64,000 bases of DNA from Fusobacterium ulcerans (lineage in GTDB: Bacteria > Fusobacteriota > Fusobacteriia > Fusobacteriales > Fusobacteriaceae), in contig NZ_CP028105.1 of NCBI RefSeq assembly GCF_003019675.1, forward strand, positions 248,001 to 312,000, read 5' to 3'. The position numbers and the translations under genes are program-made. Every line of letters begins with the position of its first letter. Positions within the stretch are counted from its first letter, which is position 1. This document shows positions 19,181 to 27,688 of the stretch, one piece after another. The notes below the pieces were generated by a model that was not told where the DNA came from, did not search any database, and saw only the letters and a list, made by a program, of their open reading frames with translations.

Positions 19181-19355
19181 TTTAATTTTTAAAACTTATT
19201 GTATTAAATAAAAACATTATTCTATTTTTTTCAAAAAATAAAATAAAATATTTTAATTTTTTTTATAAAAAAGTTATGAAATATAAGATTTTTATGATAA
19301 AATAGATGTACGCATAGTTATTTATTACATATATATTTCTTTGGGGAGTGGTCAA

Positions 19356-20228
19356 ATGGATTTACATTATTTAAAAATATTTTATGAAGTAGCAAAAGAG
19401 AAAAGTTTTACTAAGGCAGCAAGCAAACTTTACATCAATCAATCAGCTGTATCTATTCAAGTTAAAAAATTTGAAGAGATTTTAAATGCAAAACTTTTTG
19501 ACAGAAGTTCTAAAAAAATTAAGCTTACTTATACTGGGGAAGCTCTATATAAAATGGCTGAAGATATATTCGACAAAGTTAAAAGAGCAGAAAAAGAAAT
19601 ATCTAGAATTATTGATCTGGATAGAGCTAGAATCTCTATAGGAGCTACATCTGTTATTGGTGAACCTCTTATCCCAAGATTAATGAAAGGATTTTCTAAG
19701 GCTCATGAAGAAATCGAGTATGATGTAACTATTGCTGATAAGGCATGGCTTTTAAAACTATTAAAAGAGGGAGATCTTGATATCCTGATCATAGATGAGG
19801 AACATATCACTGACTCTAACCTTGAAGTTTTAACTATTGAAAAAATGCCTTATGTTCTTGTAAGTAAAAAAGAGTATCATAGTATGGAAAGTGTGTCTAA
19901 AGATCCACTTATCACTAGAAAAACTATTCCTAATAATAATGAAGCTATTGCTGTAATTGAAGATAAATACAGAATATCTTTTGATACAAAGATATCTGTA
20001 CTTGGAAACCTTGAAGTAATAAAAGGAATGGTAAGAGAAGAGATAGGAAATGTAATCCTTCCTTATTATGCAGTTCATAAAGAGATCGAAAGAGGAGAAT
20101 TCAAAATAATCTATAAGGTTAATGAAGTAAAAGATGGATATCAGGTAGTTATCACAAAAGATAAGAAAAGCCTTATTCAAATTATCAAATTCATCAACTT
20201 TATACAGGATTACAAGATTCAATATTAG
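19356..20228 (+). CDS. LysR-type transcriptional regulator
   Basis: A 290-residue protein starting at MDLHYLKIFYEVAKEKSF, preceded by GGGGAGTGG. The N-terminal winged helix-turn-helix (about 1-60, AASKLYINQSAVSIQVKKFE) is typical of LysR. It is followed by a linker helix and a periplasmic-binding-like effector domain (about 90-290). Unlike most LysR genes it is not divergent from a neighbour. It lies 8 bp upstream of gmhA and shares its transcript, so gmhA could be a target or merely a passenger. The effector is unknown. Confidence 0.93.
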   Translation: MDLHYLKIFYEVAKEKSFTKAASKLYINQSAVSIQVKKFEEILNAKLFDRSSKKIKLTYTGEALYKMAEDIFDKVKRAEKEISRIIDLDRARISIGATSVIGEPLIPRLMKGFSKAHEEIEYDVTIADKAWLLKLLKEGDLDILIIDEEHITDSNLEVLTIEKMPYVLVSKKEYHSMESVSKDPLITRKTIPNNNEAIAVIEDKYRISFDTKISVLGNLEVIKGMVREEIGNVILPYYAVHKEIERGEFKIIYKVNEVKDGYQVVITKDKKSLIQIIKFINFIQDYKIQY

Positions 20229-20236
20229 GAGGTTGA

Positions 20237-20812
20237 ATGAACTTAATAGATTCATACAAGACAGAACTTGTACTTCTTGAAAATTTTATCAAGGAAGAAG
20301 AAAAAAGAAAAGAAACTGAAAAAGTTGCCAAAGTTTTGGCAGAGGTTTTCAACAATGGAAATAAAGTATTGATATGTGGTAATGGTGGAAGCAACTGTGA
20401 TGCTCTGCACTTTGCAGAGGAATTTACAGGAAGATTCAGAGGAGACAGAAGAGCTCTTCCTGTTATAGCAATATCAGAATCATCTCATATAACTTGTGTA
20501 GGGAATGACTATGGATTTGATTATGTCTTTTCAAGAGGTGTAGAAGCCTATGGGAAGTCTGGAGATATGTTTATAGGTATTTCTACCAGCGGAAACTCTG
20601 GCAATGTAATTAAGGCTGTAGAGGCTGCTAAGAAGATAGGGATGAAAACTTGTGTCCTTCTGGGAAAAGATGGAGGAAAACTTAAAGGAATGTGTGATTA
20701 TGAATTTATTATTCCTGGAAAAACTTCTGACAGAGTACAGGAGATACATATGATGATACTTCATATCATCATTGAAGGTGTAGAAAGAATAATGTTCCCT
20801 GAGAACTACTAA
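20237..20812 (+). CDS. gmhA: Sedoheptulose-7-phosphate isomerase
   Basis: A 191-residue SIS-domain protein. Phosphosugar-binding loops are GNGGSNCDA (48-56) and STSGNSGN (about 117-124), and FTGRFRGDRRALP is diagnostic for GmhA. A C-terminal HMMILHIIIEGVE helix carries the conserved His. It makes heptose 7-phosphate for the ADP-heptose of the LPS inner core, so it supports a diderm with heptose-containing LPS. AGGAGG lies 5 bases upstream. No other heptose genes are in the window. Confidence 0.94.
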   Translation: MNLIDSYKTELVLLENFIKEEEKRKETEKVAKVLAEVFNNGNKVLICGNGGSNCDALHFAEEFTGRFRGDRRALPVIAISESSHITCVGNDYGFDYVFSRGVEAYGKSGDMFIGISTSGNSGNVIKAVEAAKKIGMKTCVLLGKDGGKLKGMCDYEFIIPGKTSDRVQEIHMMILHIIIEGVERIMFPENY

Positions 20813-20815
20813 TAC

Positions 20816-20852
20816 AAAAAGAGCCTGAATAAATATATTCAAGCTCTTTTTT
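20816..20852 (+). terminator. Intrinsic terminator after gmhA
   Basis: AAAAAGAGC-TGAATA pairs with TATTCA-GCTCTTTTTT, with one unpaired base on each side, ending in a T-run. It can work in both directions. Confidence 0.85.
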
Positions 20853-20883
20853 GATTTACAGTAACTACTCAATTTTCAAAGAC

Positions 20884-20919
20884 GAAAAAAGATTCAAAAT
20901 CATTTTTTGAATTTGAATC
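20884..20919 (-). terminator. Terminator at the end of the glycan/O-acetylation region
   Basis: On the minus strand GATTCAAA (20912-20919) pairs with TTTGAATC (20891-20898) and is followed by TTTTTT (20885-20890). It lies 45 bp beyond the stop of the SGNH gene. Confidence 0.75.
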
Positions 20920-20963
20920 CTAACTTTATTATACAAATAATTACTCTTCTTGTAAAACACAAA

Positions 20964-21878
20964 TTATAAAAGAGAGCTGATTTTATTATTTAATTCTTCT
21001 GAAAATTTGTTTGCTCCTTTCTCATTTAAATGTGTTACATCTTCAAAATATTCAATATTAGAATCTAAGTAATGAGAGTAATCTAAATAATCAATTCCAA
21101 TATTACTTATAAAAAATTTTTTATATTTTTCTACTATCTCTTTTGGATAACATTTTTCTTCTACTTTTCTTAATGGAGCCATTACCATAAATACTTTTAT
21201 ATTATTTTTTTTACAATATTCTAATATATAAAAAAAATATTTTTTTTGTACTTCTAATATTTCCCATTCTCTTTTGACAGTATCAGATAATTGGCCTTTC
21301 TTATTAATTTGTTCATGATACCATCCATTTTCTTCTAATTTATAAGTTTTAATAATTTTTCTATTTTTCATTACTTCTAATAAGGTGTTTAATGAGATTT
21401 TAAATTTAGTAGCCTTTTCTTCAAAGTAAAAATTTAATTTATTGATAAAATTTTTACTATTCTCAAAATCTTTCATATATTCATTGGAAAATTTATTCCC
21501 ATATATATAGTTTCTAGTATCACTAAGAAAAGAAAATTGAAAATAATCTACCCCCATAATTAAATATTTTATTTTTTTATTTGATTTATTTTCTACATAT
21601 AATAATTTATAATACATTTGATTAAAAGAGTCATTATCATGAGCAAAATTATAAAAATTCCCAAATTTTAACTTGTCAGGATTAATTCCTCTATACATTC
21701 TTGAATTTCCCAAAATTATTCCATTATATTTTAGATTTTCAATTCTTTTAAAAGAATACTCTATTTGCTCTTTAGTTGTTAAGCCATATGTTTCTTTTAA
21801 AAATTTTGTTGTCAGAACATTTATTAAAAGAAAAATAAATATTCCTATTAAAATATCACTATAAAAACTTCTCTTCAA
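20964..21878 (-). CDS. SGNH-fold O-acetyltransferase partner protein (membrane-anchored)
   Basis: A 304-residue protein that appears to start with TTG at 21878, 7 bases after AAGGAG. One membrane segment (about residues 8-24) anchors it, with the rest outside the cytoplasm. GNSR (57-60, Ser59) resembles the SGNH block I, and DVTH (Asp280, His283) near the C-terminus resembles the catalytic Asp-x-x-His block. Proteins of this type (AlgX/AlgJ, DltD, PatB-like) accept an acyl group from an MBOAT partner, and an MBOAT gene lies 10 bp upstream. The acceptor glycan is probably the surface polysaccharide made by this locus; that is inferred. Confidence 0.78.
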   Translation of the reverse strand: MKRSFYSDILIGIFIFLLINVLTTKFLKETYGLTTKEQIEYSFKRIENLKYNGIILGNSRMYRGINPDKLKFGNFYNFAHDNDSFNQMYYKLLYVENKSNKKIKYLIMGVDYFQFSFLSDTRNYIYGNKFSNEYMKDFENSKNFINKLNFYFEEKATKFKISLNTLLEVMKNRKIIKTYKLEENGWYHEQINKKGQLSDTVKREWEILEVQKKYFFYILEYCKKNNIKVFMVMAPLRKVEEKCYPKEIVEKYKKFFISNIGIDYLDYSHYLDSNIEYFEDVTHLNEKGANKFSEELNNKISSLL

Positions 21879-21888
21879 TTTTTTCTCC

Positions 21889-23322
21889 TTAAAAATTAAA
21901 ATATAAAAAATCAGATGTTGTACTAAGTAGAAATATACTTAATAGTATATACATAATCTTTTCACTTCTAATATTTTTCTTACTTTTCTCATAACTATTA
22001 TTCATAAAAACCACTATTATTGTAGCTAGTAATAAGAATACTAAATTAATTTTATTTCCTAACATTCCTATAGTTAATTCTCTATATGACTTTGTCATTT
22101 CTCCTATTTGCCCCATATGTGTTCCCGTATATATTAATCCTTTTATATCAAACATTCCTTTTAGTACTTTTATTGCTCCATTTAATGTTTCTGCTCTAAA
22201 AAACACCCAAAATATATTTACTAGATTTATTGTTATAAACCATCCTAATAGTTTATTCATTTTTCTTCCACTATTTTTCCATACTCTATGTACTAGAATG
22301 CATATTCCATGTAAGCATCCCCATATAATAAAGTTCCATCCTGCTCCATGCCATATTCCACTTGCCATAAATACTATAAATAGATTTCTTAAAGTTTTTC
22401 TTTCCCCTAATCTATTTCCTCCAAGTGGAATATATAAATAATTTGTCATAAATCTCCCCAATGTCATATGCCATCTTTTCCAAAATTCCTGTATATTTAT
22501 TGACTTATATGGTGAGTTGAAGTTTAATGGTAATACTATGTTAAACATAAGAGCTATTCCCATTGCCATATCACAATATCCGCTAAAATCAAAATATAGT
22601 TGTAATGTATATGATATTGAAGTCATCCATGCTTCTATAATATTTAATGTTTCCATTTGATCAAATCCTGCATTTGCAAAATTTGCTATTGTATCTGCTA
22701 TTATTACTTTCTTAGCTAAACCAATGGAAAACATATATAGTCCTCTATTCATATTTTCATAATTTATTACCTTATTTCTTTTATCTTCAAATTGTGAAAG
22801 CATTTCATTTGGTAGTACTATTGGTCCTGCTATTAACTGTGGAAAAAATGTTACAAATAGACAATAACTTAAAAAATCATATTTCATACTTTTTTCATTG
22901 TAACTATCTATTACAAATGAAAGCTGTTGAAATGTAAAAAATGATATTCCTAATGGCAGTAGTATATGTAATAAGGTAAAATTTGTTCTAAATACTGTAT
23001 TTATATTTTCTACAAAGAAATCATAATATTTAAAATATCCTAATAACCCTAAATTAAATATTACCCCTACTATCATCCATATTTTTCTTCCTCTTCCAGT
23101 TAAGCTTTTATGATTTAATTTATTTCCAATAAAATAATTTATTATTATTGAAGTTAAAATTAAATATAAATATGAAAGATGAAAATATGAATAAAAATAT
23201 AGGGAAGCTATTACTAGCCACTCTTTAGCTATATTATTTTTACCATATCTATTTAAAGTAAAATATATTATTAATGTAATTGGTAAAAATAGGAAAATAA
23301 ACTCATATGAATTAAATAACAT
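21889..23322 (-). CDS. MBOAT-family membrane-bound O-acyltransferase
   Basis: A 477-residue polytopic membrane protein with about 10-12 hydrophobic segments. It starts with MLFNSYEFIFLFLP, the usual opening of the AlgI/PatA group. The invariant MBOAT histidine is His325 in SGIWHGAGWNFIIWG, preceded by FWKRWHMTLGRF. It moves acetyl groups across the inner membrane to the SGNH partner. AGGAGG precedes the start. A repeat-like leader separates it from the HU-like genes, so it may be transcribed apart from the main glycan operon. Confidence 0.92.
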   Translation of the reverse strand: MLFNSYEFIFLFLPITLIIYFTLNRYGKNNIAKEWLVIASLYFYSYFHLSYLYLILTSIIINYFIGNKLNHKSLTGRGRKIWMIVGVIFNLGLLGYFKYYDFFVENINTVFRTNFTLLHILLPLGISFFTFQQLSFVIDSYNEKSMKYDFLSYCLFVTFFPQLIAGPIVLPNEMLSQFEDKRNKVINYENMNRGLYMFSIGLAKKVIIADTIANFANAGFDQMETLNIIEAWMTSISYTLQLYFDFSGYCDMAMGIALMFNIVLPLNFNSPYKSINIQEFWKRWHMTLGRFMTNYLYIPLGGNRLGERKTLRNLFIVFMASGIWHGAGWNFIIWGCLHGICILVHRVWKNSGRKMNKLLGWFITINLVNIFWVFFRAETLNGAIKVLKGMFDIKGLIYTGTHMGQIGEMTKSYRELTIGMLGNKINLVFLLLATIIVVFMNNSYEKSKKNIRSEKIMYILLSIFLLSTTSDFLYFNF

Positions 23323-23342
23323 TATTCCTCCAAGATTTAAAT

Positions 23343-23510
23343 GTTCGCTTTTATGTATAAAAGAGAACTCTTTATTTTTTGCAAATACTCTTTATTTAAT
23401 AATTTAATAAAAATATTATTAGAATTATTTTTTTAACTTTATTTATTAAAGTTTTTAACTTCTCTACCTTCAAAGGTTTTAAAACTTCGCCTTTATACAT
23501 AAAAGCGAAC
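23343..23510. repeat. Inverted-repeat element A (19-bp ends, GTTCGC type)
   Basis: The left end GTTCGCTTTTATGTATAAA (23343-23361) is repeated exactly in inverted orientation at 23492-23510. Each end is itself a hairpin: the left end continues to GAGAAC (23363-23368) and pairs back on its own start with one mismatch. The 130 bp inside are AT-rich and noncoding. Size and layout resemble a MITE or an intergenic palindromic repeat. It separates the HU-like genes from the MBOAT gene. A similar element lies at 39995-40213. Confidence 0.6.
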
Positions 23511-23520
23511 TCTTTTTTTC

Positions 23521-23802
23521 TCAGTTTATTTCTAATATTTTTGACTGTACAAATTTTATTGTTTTTTTAGGAACTATTTCTCTTACTTCTTTTGAGGTTG
23601 GACTGCCTATTCTTCTTTTTTTTCTTTTTAAAAGTGAAAATGTTCCTTTATTTTTAAATTTTACTTCTTCATCCATAGCTATTACTTCTGCTATAAGGTT
23701 AAATATCTCTTCTATTTCTTCTCTTGCTTCTTTATCTTCTATTGTTTCATCTTGTTCTCTTCTCAATTTCTTGTAATATGATACAAATTCTCTAGTGTTC
23801 AT
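23521..23802 (-). CDS. Divergent HU-like DNA-binding protein (second of a pair)
   Basis: A 93-residue basic protein. The N-terminal half is helical; the second half aligns by eye with the HU/IHF beta-arm. KFKNKGTFSLLKRKKRRIG (48-66) matches the HU strand with its Gly-Thr-Phe turn and Arg-rich arm, SPTSKE (67-72) sits where HU has NPxTG, and KKTIKFVQSKIL (79-90) matches the closing PxFKxGxxL segment. The N-terminus lacks the usual MNKxELI start. Its ATG overlaps the stop of the previous HU-like gene by 11 bases. A role in nucleoid structure or locus control is inferred only. Confidence 0.72.
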   Translation of the reverse strand: MNTREFVSYYKKLRREQDETIEDKEAREEIEEIFNLIAEVIAMDEEVKFKNKGTFSLLKRKKRRIGSPTSKEVREIVPKKTIKFVQSKILEIN

Positions 23803-24103
23803 ATTCTTCCTCCATTAGAGTATTGAGTTCATTTACTTTATCTATCATTTTCATTCTAGGTTTAAATTTAATAACTTTCTTTTCTTCTGTTATCATCATT
23901 TCTCTAGTAGCTAGATTTAATATCTTTCTTGGTTTTACTTCTTTCTTTTCAAATATTCCCCAATCTTTTATTATTACTTTTTCTTCTTCTGCTAAAACAT
24001 CAAAAAGAGCTTTCCAAAAAGAATCTAATCTTTCTTTTGCTTCTCTTATGCTTTTTAGATTCCTTCTTTCTTTGTATAAGGTTAAAAACTCTTTTTCTGT
24101 CAT
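23792..24103 (-). CDS. Divergent HU-like DNA-binding protein (first of a pair)
   Basis: A 103-residue protein similar in plan to its downstream neighbour. Helical residues 1-42 are followed by an HU-type core: KDWGIFEKKEVKPRK (46-60, with Gly49-Ile-Phe where HU has GTF), LNLATREMM at the NPxTG position, and KVIKFKPRMKMIDKVN as the closing strand and helix. It starts 12 bp after the ABC exporter stop with AAGGAAAT upstream, so it is in the glycan operon. The two HU-like proteins differ clearly in sequence and could form a heterodimer like IHF. Function within the cluster is unknown. Confidence 0.68.
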   Translation of the reverse strand: MTEKEFLTLYKERRNLKSIREAKERLDSFWKALFDVLAEEEKVIIKDWGIFEKKEVKPRKILNLATREMMITEEKKVIKFKPRMKMIDKVNELNTLMEEEYEH

Positions 24104-24115
24104 TTTATTTCCTTT

Positions 24116-25834
24116 CTATAATTCCTCTACCGATTTTACTATTCTTCCTACTTCTCCATTACTTATAACAAATATTCTATCACAGTCTTTTAATGTTGTA
24201 AGTCTATGAGCTACTATAATCAAAGTTCTATCTTTTGATACATCATAGATTTCTTTCATTATCTCTTCTTCAGTTTCATTATCTAAGGCTGACGTTGCTT
24301 CATCTAGTACTAATACTTCTGGATTATCATAAAGAGCTCTAGCTATTGCTATTCTCTGCTTCTGCCCTCCAGATAACATTATTCCTCTATCTCCTACTAC
24401 TGTTTTTATTCCTTCTTTCTTCTTTAAAAATTCCCATATTCTTGCTTTTTTTAACGATTCTATTAATCTTTCTTCATTGTATTCTCTATTAAATACAACA
24501 TTATCTGCTATTGTCCCATCAAAAAGATAGACTTCTTGTGGTATATATCCTATGCTTTGTCTCCAATATCCAATATTTTTATCTTCTAACTTTGTATCAT
24601 CTAAATATACATTTCCATTTTTAGGTTTATATAGTCCTGTGATTAAATCTACAAGAGTTGTTTTTCCAGAGCCTGATTCTCCTACAAATGCTACTTTTTC
24701 TCCTTTAAATATATTTAGATTTATATTTTTTAGAACCTCTTTTCCTTTTTCAAATTCAAAACATACATCTTTTAATTCTATATTTTTATTAAACTCTATA
24801 GGATTATTTTCAATATTTTCAACTTCGTTTTCTAATTCATCAACTATGATATCAAGAGATTTTCTATAAAAAAGAATTCCTTGGTAATGAGTAATAATCC
24901 TATTTACTGATGGCAGTATTCTATATAACCCTATAAAAAATATTGATATTATTGGCATTATTTTAGCTAATCCATTTTCATCATACATTATTACAGAAAA
25001 TATTATTAAAACTACCACTATTGAAAATCCTAAGAATTCTAAAATTAATCTTGGTACTGGTTGAGAAGACATATACTTTTTATCAACTTTTATATATTTA
25101 TTACAAGAATTTTGAAAATTATTCATTATTTTCTCATCATTTGATTGTAATTTTATAAACTTATAGTTCCCAAATGTTGAGCCAATTATTTGATAATACT
25201 CTTCTATAGCTTTACTTCTTTCTATTCCCCATTTTTTTGTTTTATTTAATATTAGGTGTTTTATAAGAAGTATATTAATCCCCATAAATACAGTAACAAA
25301 TAAAGTTATTTTTAAATCAACATATAACATTACCAAATATATAAAAAATACTACACATATTTCACTTAACATCATTAAGAAATTTTGAATCAATATAACT
25401 AATAAATTAGCTTCTGTTGTTATATTTTTCATAAGATCATTTGAGTTCTTTTTTATAAAGTTTTGATATGGATATTTCAAATAATTCTCCATTAACTTAC
25501 ATGTAAATTGATAATATGAATTTCGAGAAAAAGATACTAAAATATAATTAAAAAATATATTTAAAATATTTTTTATTAAAAATATTATTATTATAGTTAT
25601 TCCAAAATAAAATATAAAATTCTTAGTACTTTCAAAGTTAAAAAAACTATATATTACTTTTAAATATTTATTCTCAAATATTATATTTTGATTAGTTACC
25701 ATTGCCATAAATGGAACTATTGTTGATAGTCCTACTACTTCACTTAAAGAAATTATTATTGAAAAAACTGTTATTCCTAATAGCTTTTTCATTTCATTTT
25801 TAGAGAATAGTTTCTTTATTTTTTTTATCATCAT
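24116..25834 (-). CDS. ABC exporter, fused membrane and ATPase domains (MsbA/PglK-like glycolipid flippase)
   Basis: A 572-residue half-transporter. Residues about 1-320 hold six membrane segments. The ATPase domain has Walker A GESGSGKTT, signature LSGGQKQR, Walker B VLVLDEATSALDN and the switch HRL motif. It lies directly after the nonulosonate genes in a glycan operon that has no wzx flippase, wzy polymerase or wzm/wzt pair in view. The likely substrate is therefore an undecaprenyl-linked oligosaccharide, as for PglK. The substrate is an inference from context. Confidence 0.85.
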   Translation of the reverse strand: MMIKKIKKLFSKNEMKKLLGITVFSIIISLSEVVGLSTIVPFMAMVTNQNIIFENKYLKVIYSFFNFESTKNFIFYFGITIIIIFLIKNILNIFFNYILVSFSRNSYYQFTCKLMENYLKYPYQNFIKKNSNDLMKNITTEANLLVILIQNFLMMLSEICVVFFIYLVMLYVDLKITLFVTVFMGINILLIKHLILNKTKKWGIERSKAIEEYYQIIGSTFGNYKFIKLQSNDEKIMNNFQNSCNKYIKVDKKYMSSQPVPRLILEFLGFSIVVVLIIFSVIMYDENGLAKIMPIISIFFIGLYRILPSVNRIITHYQGILFYRKSLDIIVDELENEVENIENNPIEFNKNIELKDVCFEFEKGKEVLKNINLNIFKGEKVAFVGESGSGKTTLVDLITGLYKPKNGNVYLDDTKLEDKNIGYWRQSIGYIPQEVYLFDGTIADNVVFNREYNEERLIESLKKARIWEFLKKKEGIKTVVGDRGIMLSGGQKQRIAIARALYDNPEVLVLDEATSALDNETEEEIMKEIYDVSKDRTLIIVAHRLTTLKDCDRIFVISNGEVGRIVKSVEEL

Positions 25835-25841
25835 TCTTTCC

Positions 25842-26525
25842 TTATTTATTTTTTATTAAATACTCAGCTATTTTAAAATCTAGTTCATCATCTATATCTA
25901 TTGAATTTTCTTTTTCCATTATATATGCATAACTATCTTTATAATAAAAATCTTGATACTTTTTAAAATATTCTACATTCGCTATATAAAGAGCCCCATT
26001 AATTCTATAATATGTTTCTAACTCTTGCCTATTTTTATTTACATCAATTCCTTTTAAAAAAGAATCCATCCTTCTTTCTTCATTTAAAATATTTGCCCAT
26101 AGAGGTGAATGTTCCATTTCACAAACTGAAACAACACTACTTGCTTTTTTTTCTAAGTACATTTTATAAGCTTCTATAATATTTTTTTCTGTTCTTAAAG
26201 GTGATGTTGGCTGCAACATTATAAATGAATCATATTTTTTTTCTACTCTATTTAAAATATCTAATATTACATCACTACTCTTAGCGTTATCATTTGCTAA
26301 TTTTTTATCTCTTAAATATGGTACACTTCCTCCATATTTCTTTGCTATTTCTGCATATTTTTCTGAATCTGTTGATATTATTATATCCTCAAAAATTTTA
26401 CTGTTTTGAGCTGCTTCTATAGTATAAGCAATCAATGGTTTCCCATTCATCATCTTTATATTTTTATCTTTTAATCCTTTTGAACCACTTCTAGCTGGAA
26501 TTATTACTAATATCTTTTCTTTCAT
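25842..26525 (-). CDS. neuA: CMP-nonulosonate (sialate/legionaminate) cytidylyltransferase
   Basis: A 227-residue NeuA/LegF-type enzyme starting at MKEKILVIIPARSGSKG; GTGAGG upstream fits this ATG better than a GTG four codons earlier. The CTP-binding loop is IPARSGSKGLKDKNI (9-23), and LQPTSPLRTEKNI and DIDDELDF are further conserved blocks. It activates a nonulosonic acid as its CMP-sugar. Known family members act on Neu5Ac, legionaminate or pseudaminate; the neighbouring LegB and LegC types favour legionaminate here. Confidence 0.9.
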   Translation of the reverse strand: MKEKILVIIPARSGSKGLKDKNIKMMNGKPLIAYTIEAAQNSKIFEDIIISTDSEKYAEIAKKYGGSVPYLRDKKLANDNAKSSDVILDILNRVEKKYDSFIMLQPTSPLRTEKNIIEAYKMYLEKKASSVVSVCEMEHSPLWANILNEERRMDSFLKGIDVNKNRQELETYYRINGALYIANVEYFKKYQDFYYKDSYAYIMEKENSIDIDDELDFKIAEYLIKNK

Positions 26526-26533
26526 TCTATGCC

Positions 26534-27688
26534 TCACTTAATATCATAAAATTCTTTTTTTAAATTAATATTTTTAATATTTTTTATTATATCAACTATT
26601 TTAAAACTAACTTCTCCATTTCCATAAGGTGAAACAGTTTTTTGAACTTTTTCTTTATATTCATCAGTCAACATTATTTTTATCTTTTCTATTATTTCTT
26701 CTTTTATTGGATTACAGTTCAAAGTTGAAGAGCTTTGAATTCTTCCCTTTTGTCTATCTCCTATATTAAGATTTCCTACTTTTAAATATGGTAATTCTAC
26801 TATTCCACTTGAAGAATTTCCTATTAATCCTTTTGAATATTTTAAAATGCTAAAATATTCTTCAACAGTCAGGGAAGAAAATACTTTATATTTATCATTA
26901 TTTTTTTTAGAAAACTCTTCTATTTTTCTATTAATTGCCCTTCCACCAGAATCTGCATTACCTTTTATAAAAATAACATCTATATTTTCAATTTCTATTG
27001 CCTTTAATAATTCATTTAACTGAGATTCAGCTGTATTTTTTTCTAATGTTACTGGATGAAAAATTACAACAAATATCTTACTTGTGAATTTTATATCCAA
27101 TTTTTCTTCAAGTTCATTTTTAGGTATTATTTTTAAATTTTTTATATTTTCTAGTCCAATAGCCCCAACATTAAAAACTCGTTCTGGACTTTCTCCAAGT
27201 TGAATTACTCTTTTTCGATATTCTTCAGTGCTTATAAAATGTAAGTAACTCATCTTAGTTATACAATGCCTAAAAAATTCATCATATGCCCCTTCTGTAG
27301 TTTCTCCTCCATGTAAATGGCAAACAGGAATTTTTAAAATACCTGCACATGAAACTAGAGAAAAAATTTCAAATCTATCTCCTAAAACAACTATTAAATC
27401 TGGAATTAGTCTTTCTAAAGCTTCTGAAAATAATATCATTCCTAAACCTACTGATTTGCAAATTCCACTGTCCTTATCTGAGCTTAATAAAATTTCTATT
27501 TTTTCATCTATTTTAAATCCATCTTCTTCTATTTGTTTATAAGTTAATCCAAATTCAGGAGATAAATGCATTCCTGTCACCAAAATCTGCAATTGTAATT
27601 GTTTCTCTTCTTTTATTCTTTTTATTAATGGTTTTAAAAGTCCATATTCAGCTCTAGTTCCAGTAACTATACATATCTTCTTTATCAT
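26534..27688 (-). CDS. neuC: NeuC/LegG-type UDP-sugar 2-epimerase, hydrolysing
   Basis: A 384-residue GT-B-fold epimerase. GTRAEYGLLKPLIKRI (8-23), VTGMHLSPEFG (37-47) and HLHGGETTEGAYDEFFRH mark the hydrolysing NeuC/LegG branch, as opposed to the non-hydrolysing WecB. It releases a ManNAc-type sugar (or its 2,4-diacetamido-6-deoxy analogue) from UDP for condensation by NeuB. The gene overlaps neuB by 4 bases. Confidence 0.92.
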   Translation of the reverse strand: MIKKICIVTGTRAEYGLLKPLIKRIKEEKQLQLQILVTGMHLSPEFGLTYKQIEEDGFKIDEKIEILLSSDKDSGICKSVGLGMILFSEALERLIPDLIVVLGDRFEIFSLVSCAGILKIPVCHLHGGETTEGAYDEFFRHCITKMSYLHFISTEEYRKRVIQLGESPERVFNVGAIGLENIKNLKIIPKNELEEKLDIKFTSKIFVVIFHPVTLEKNTAESQLNELLKAIEIENIDVIFIKGNADSGGRAINRKIEEFSKKNNDKYKVFSSLTVEEYFSILKYSKGLIGNSSSGIVELPYLKVGNLNIGDRQKGRIQSSSTLNCNPIKEEIIEKIKIMLTDEYKEKVQKTVSPYGNGEVSFKIVDIIKNIKNINLKKEFYDIK

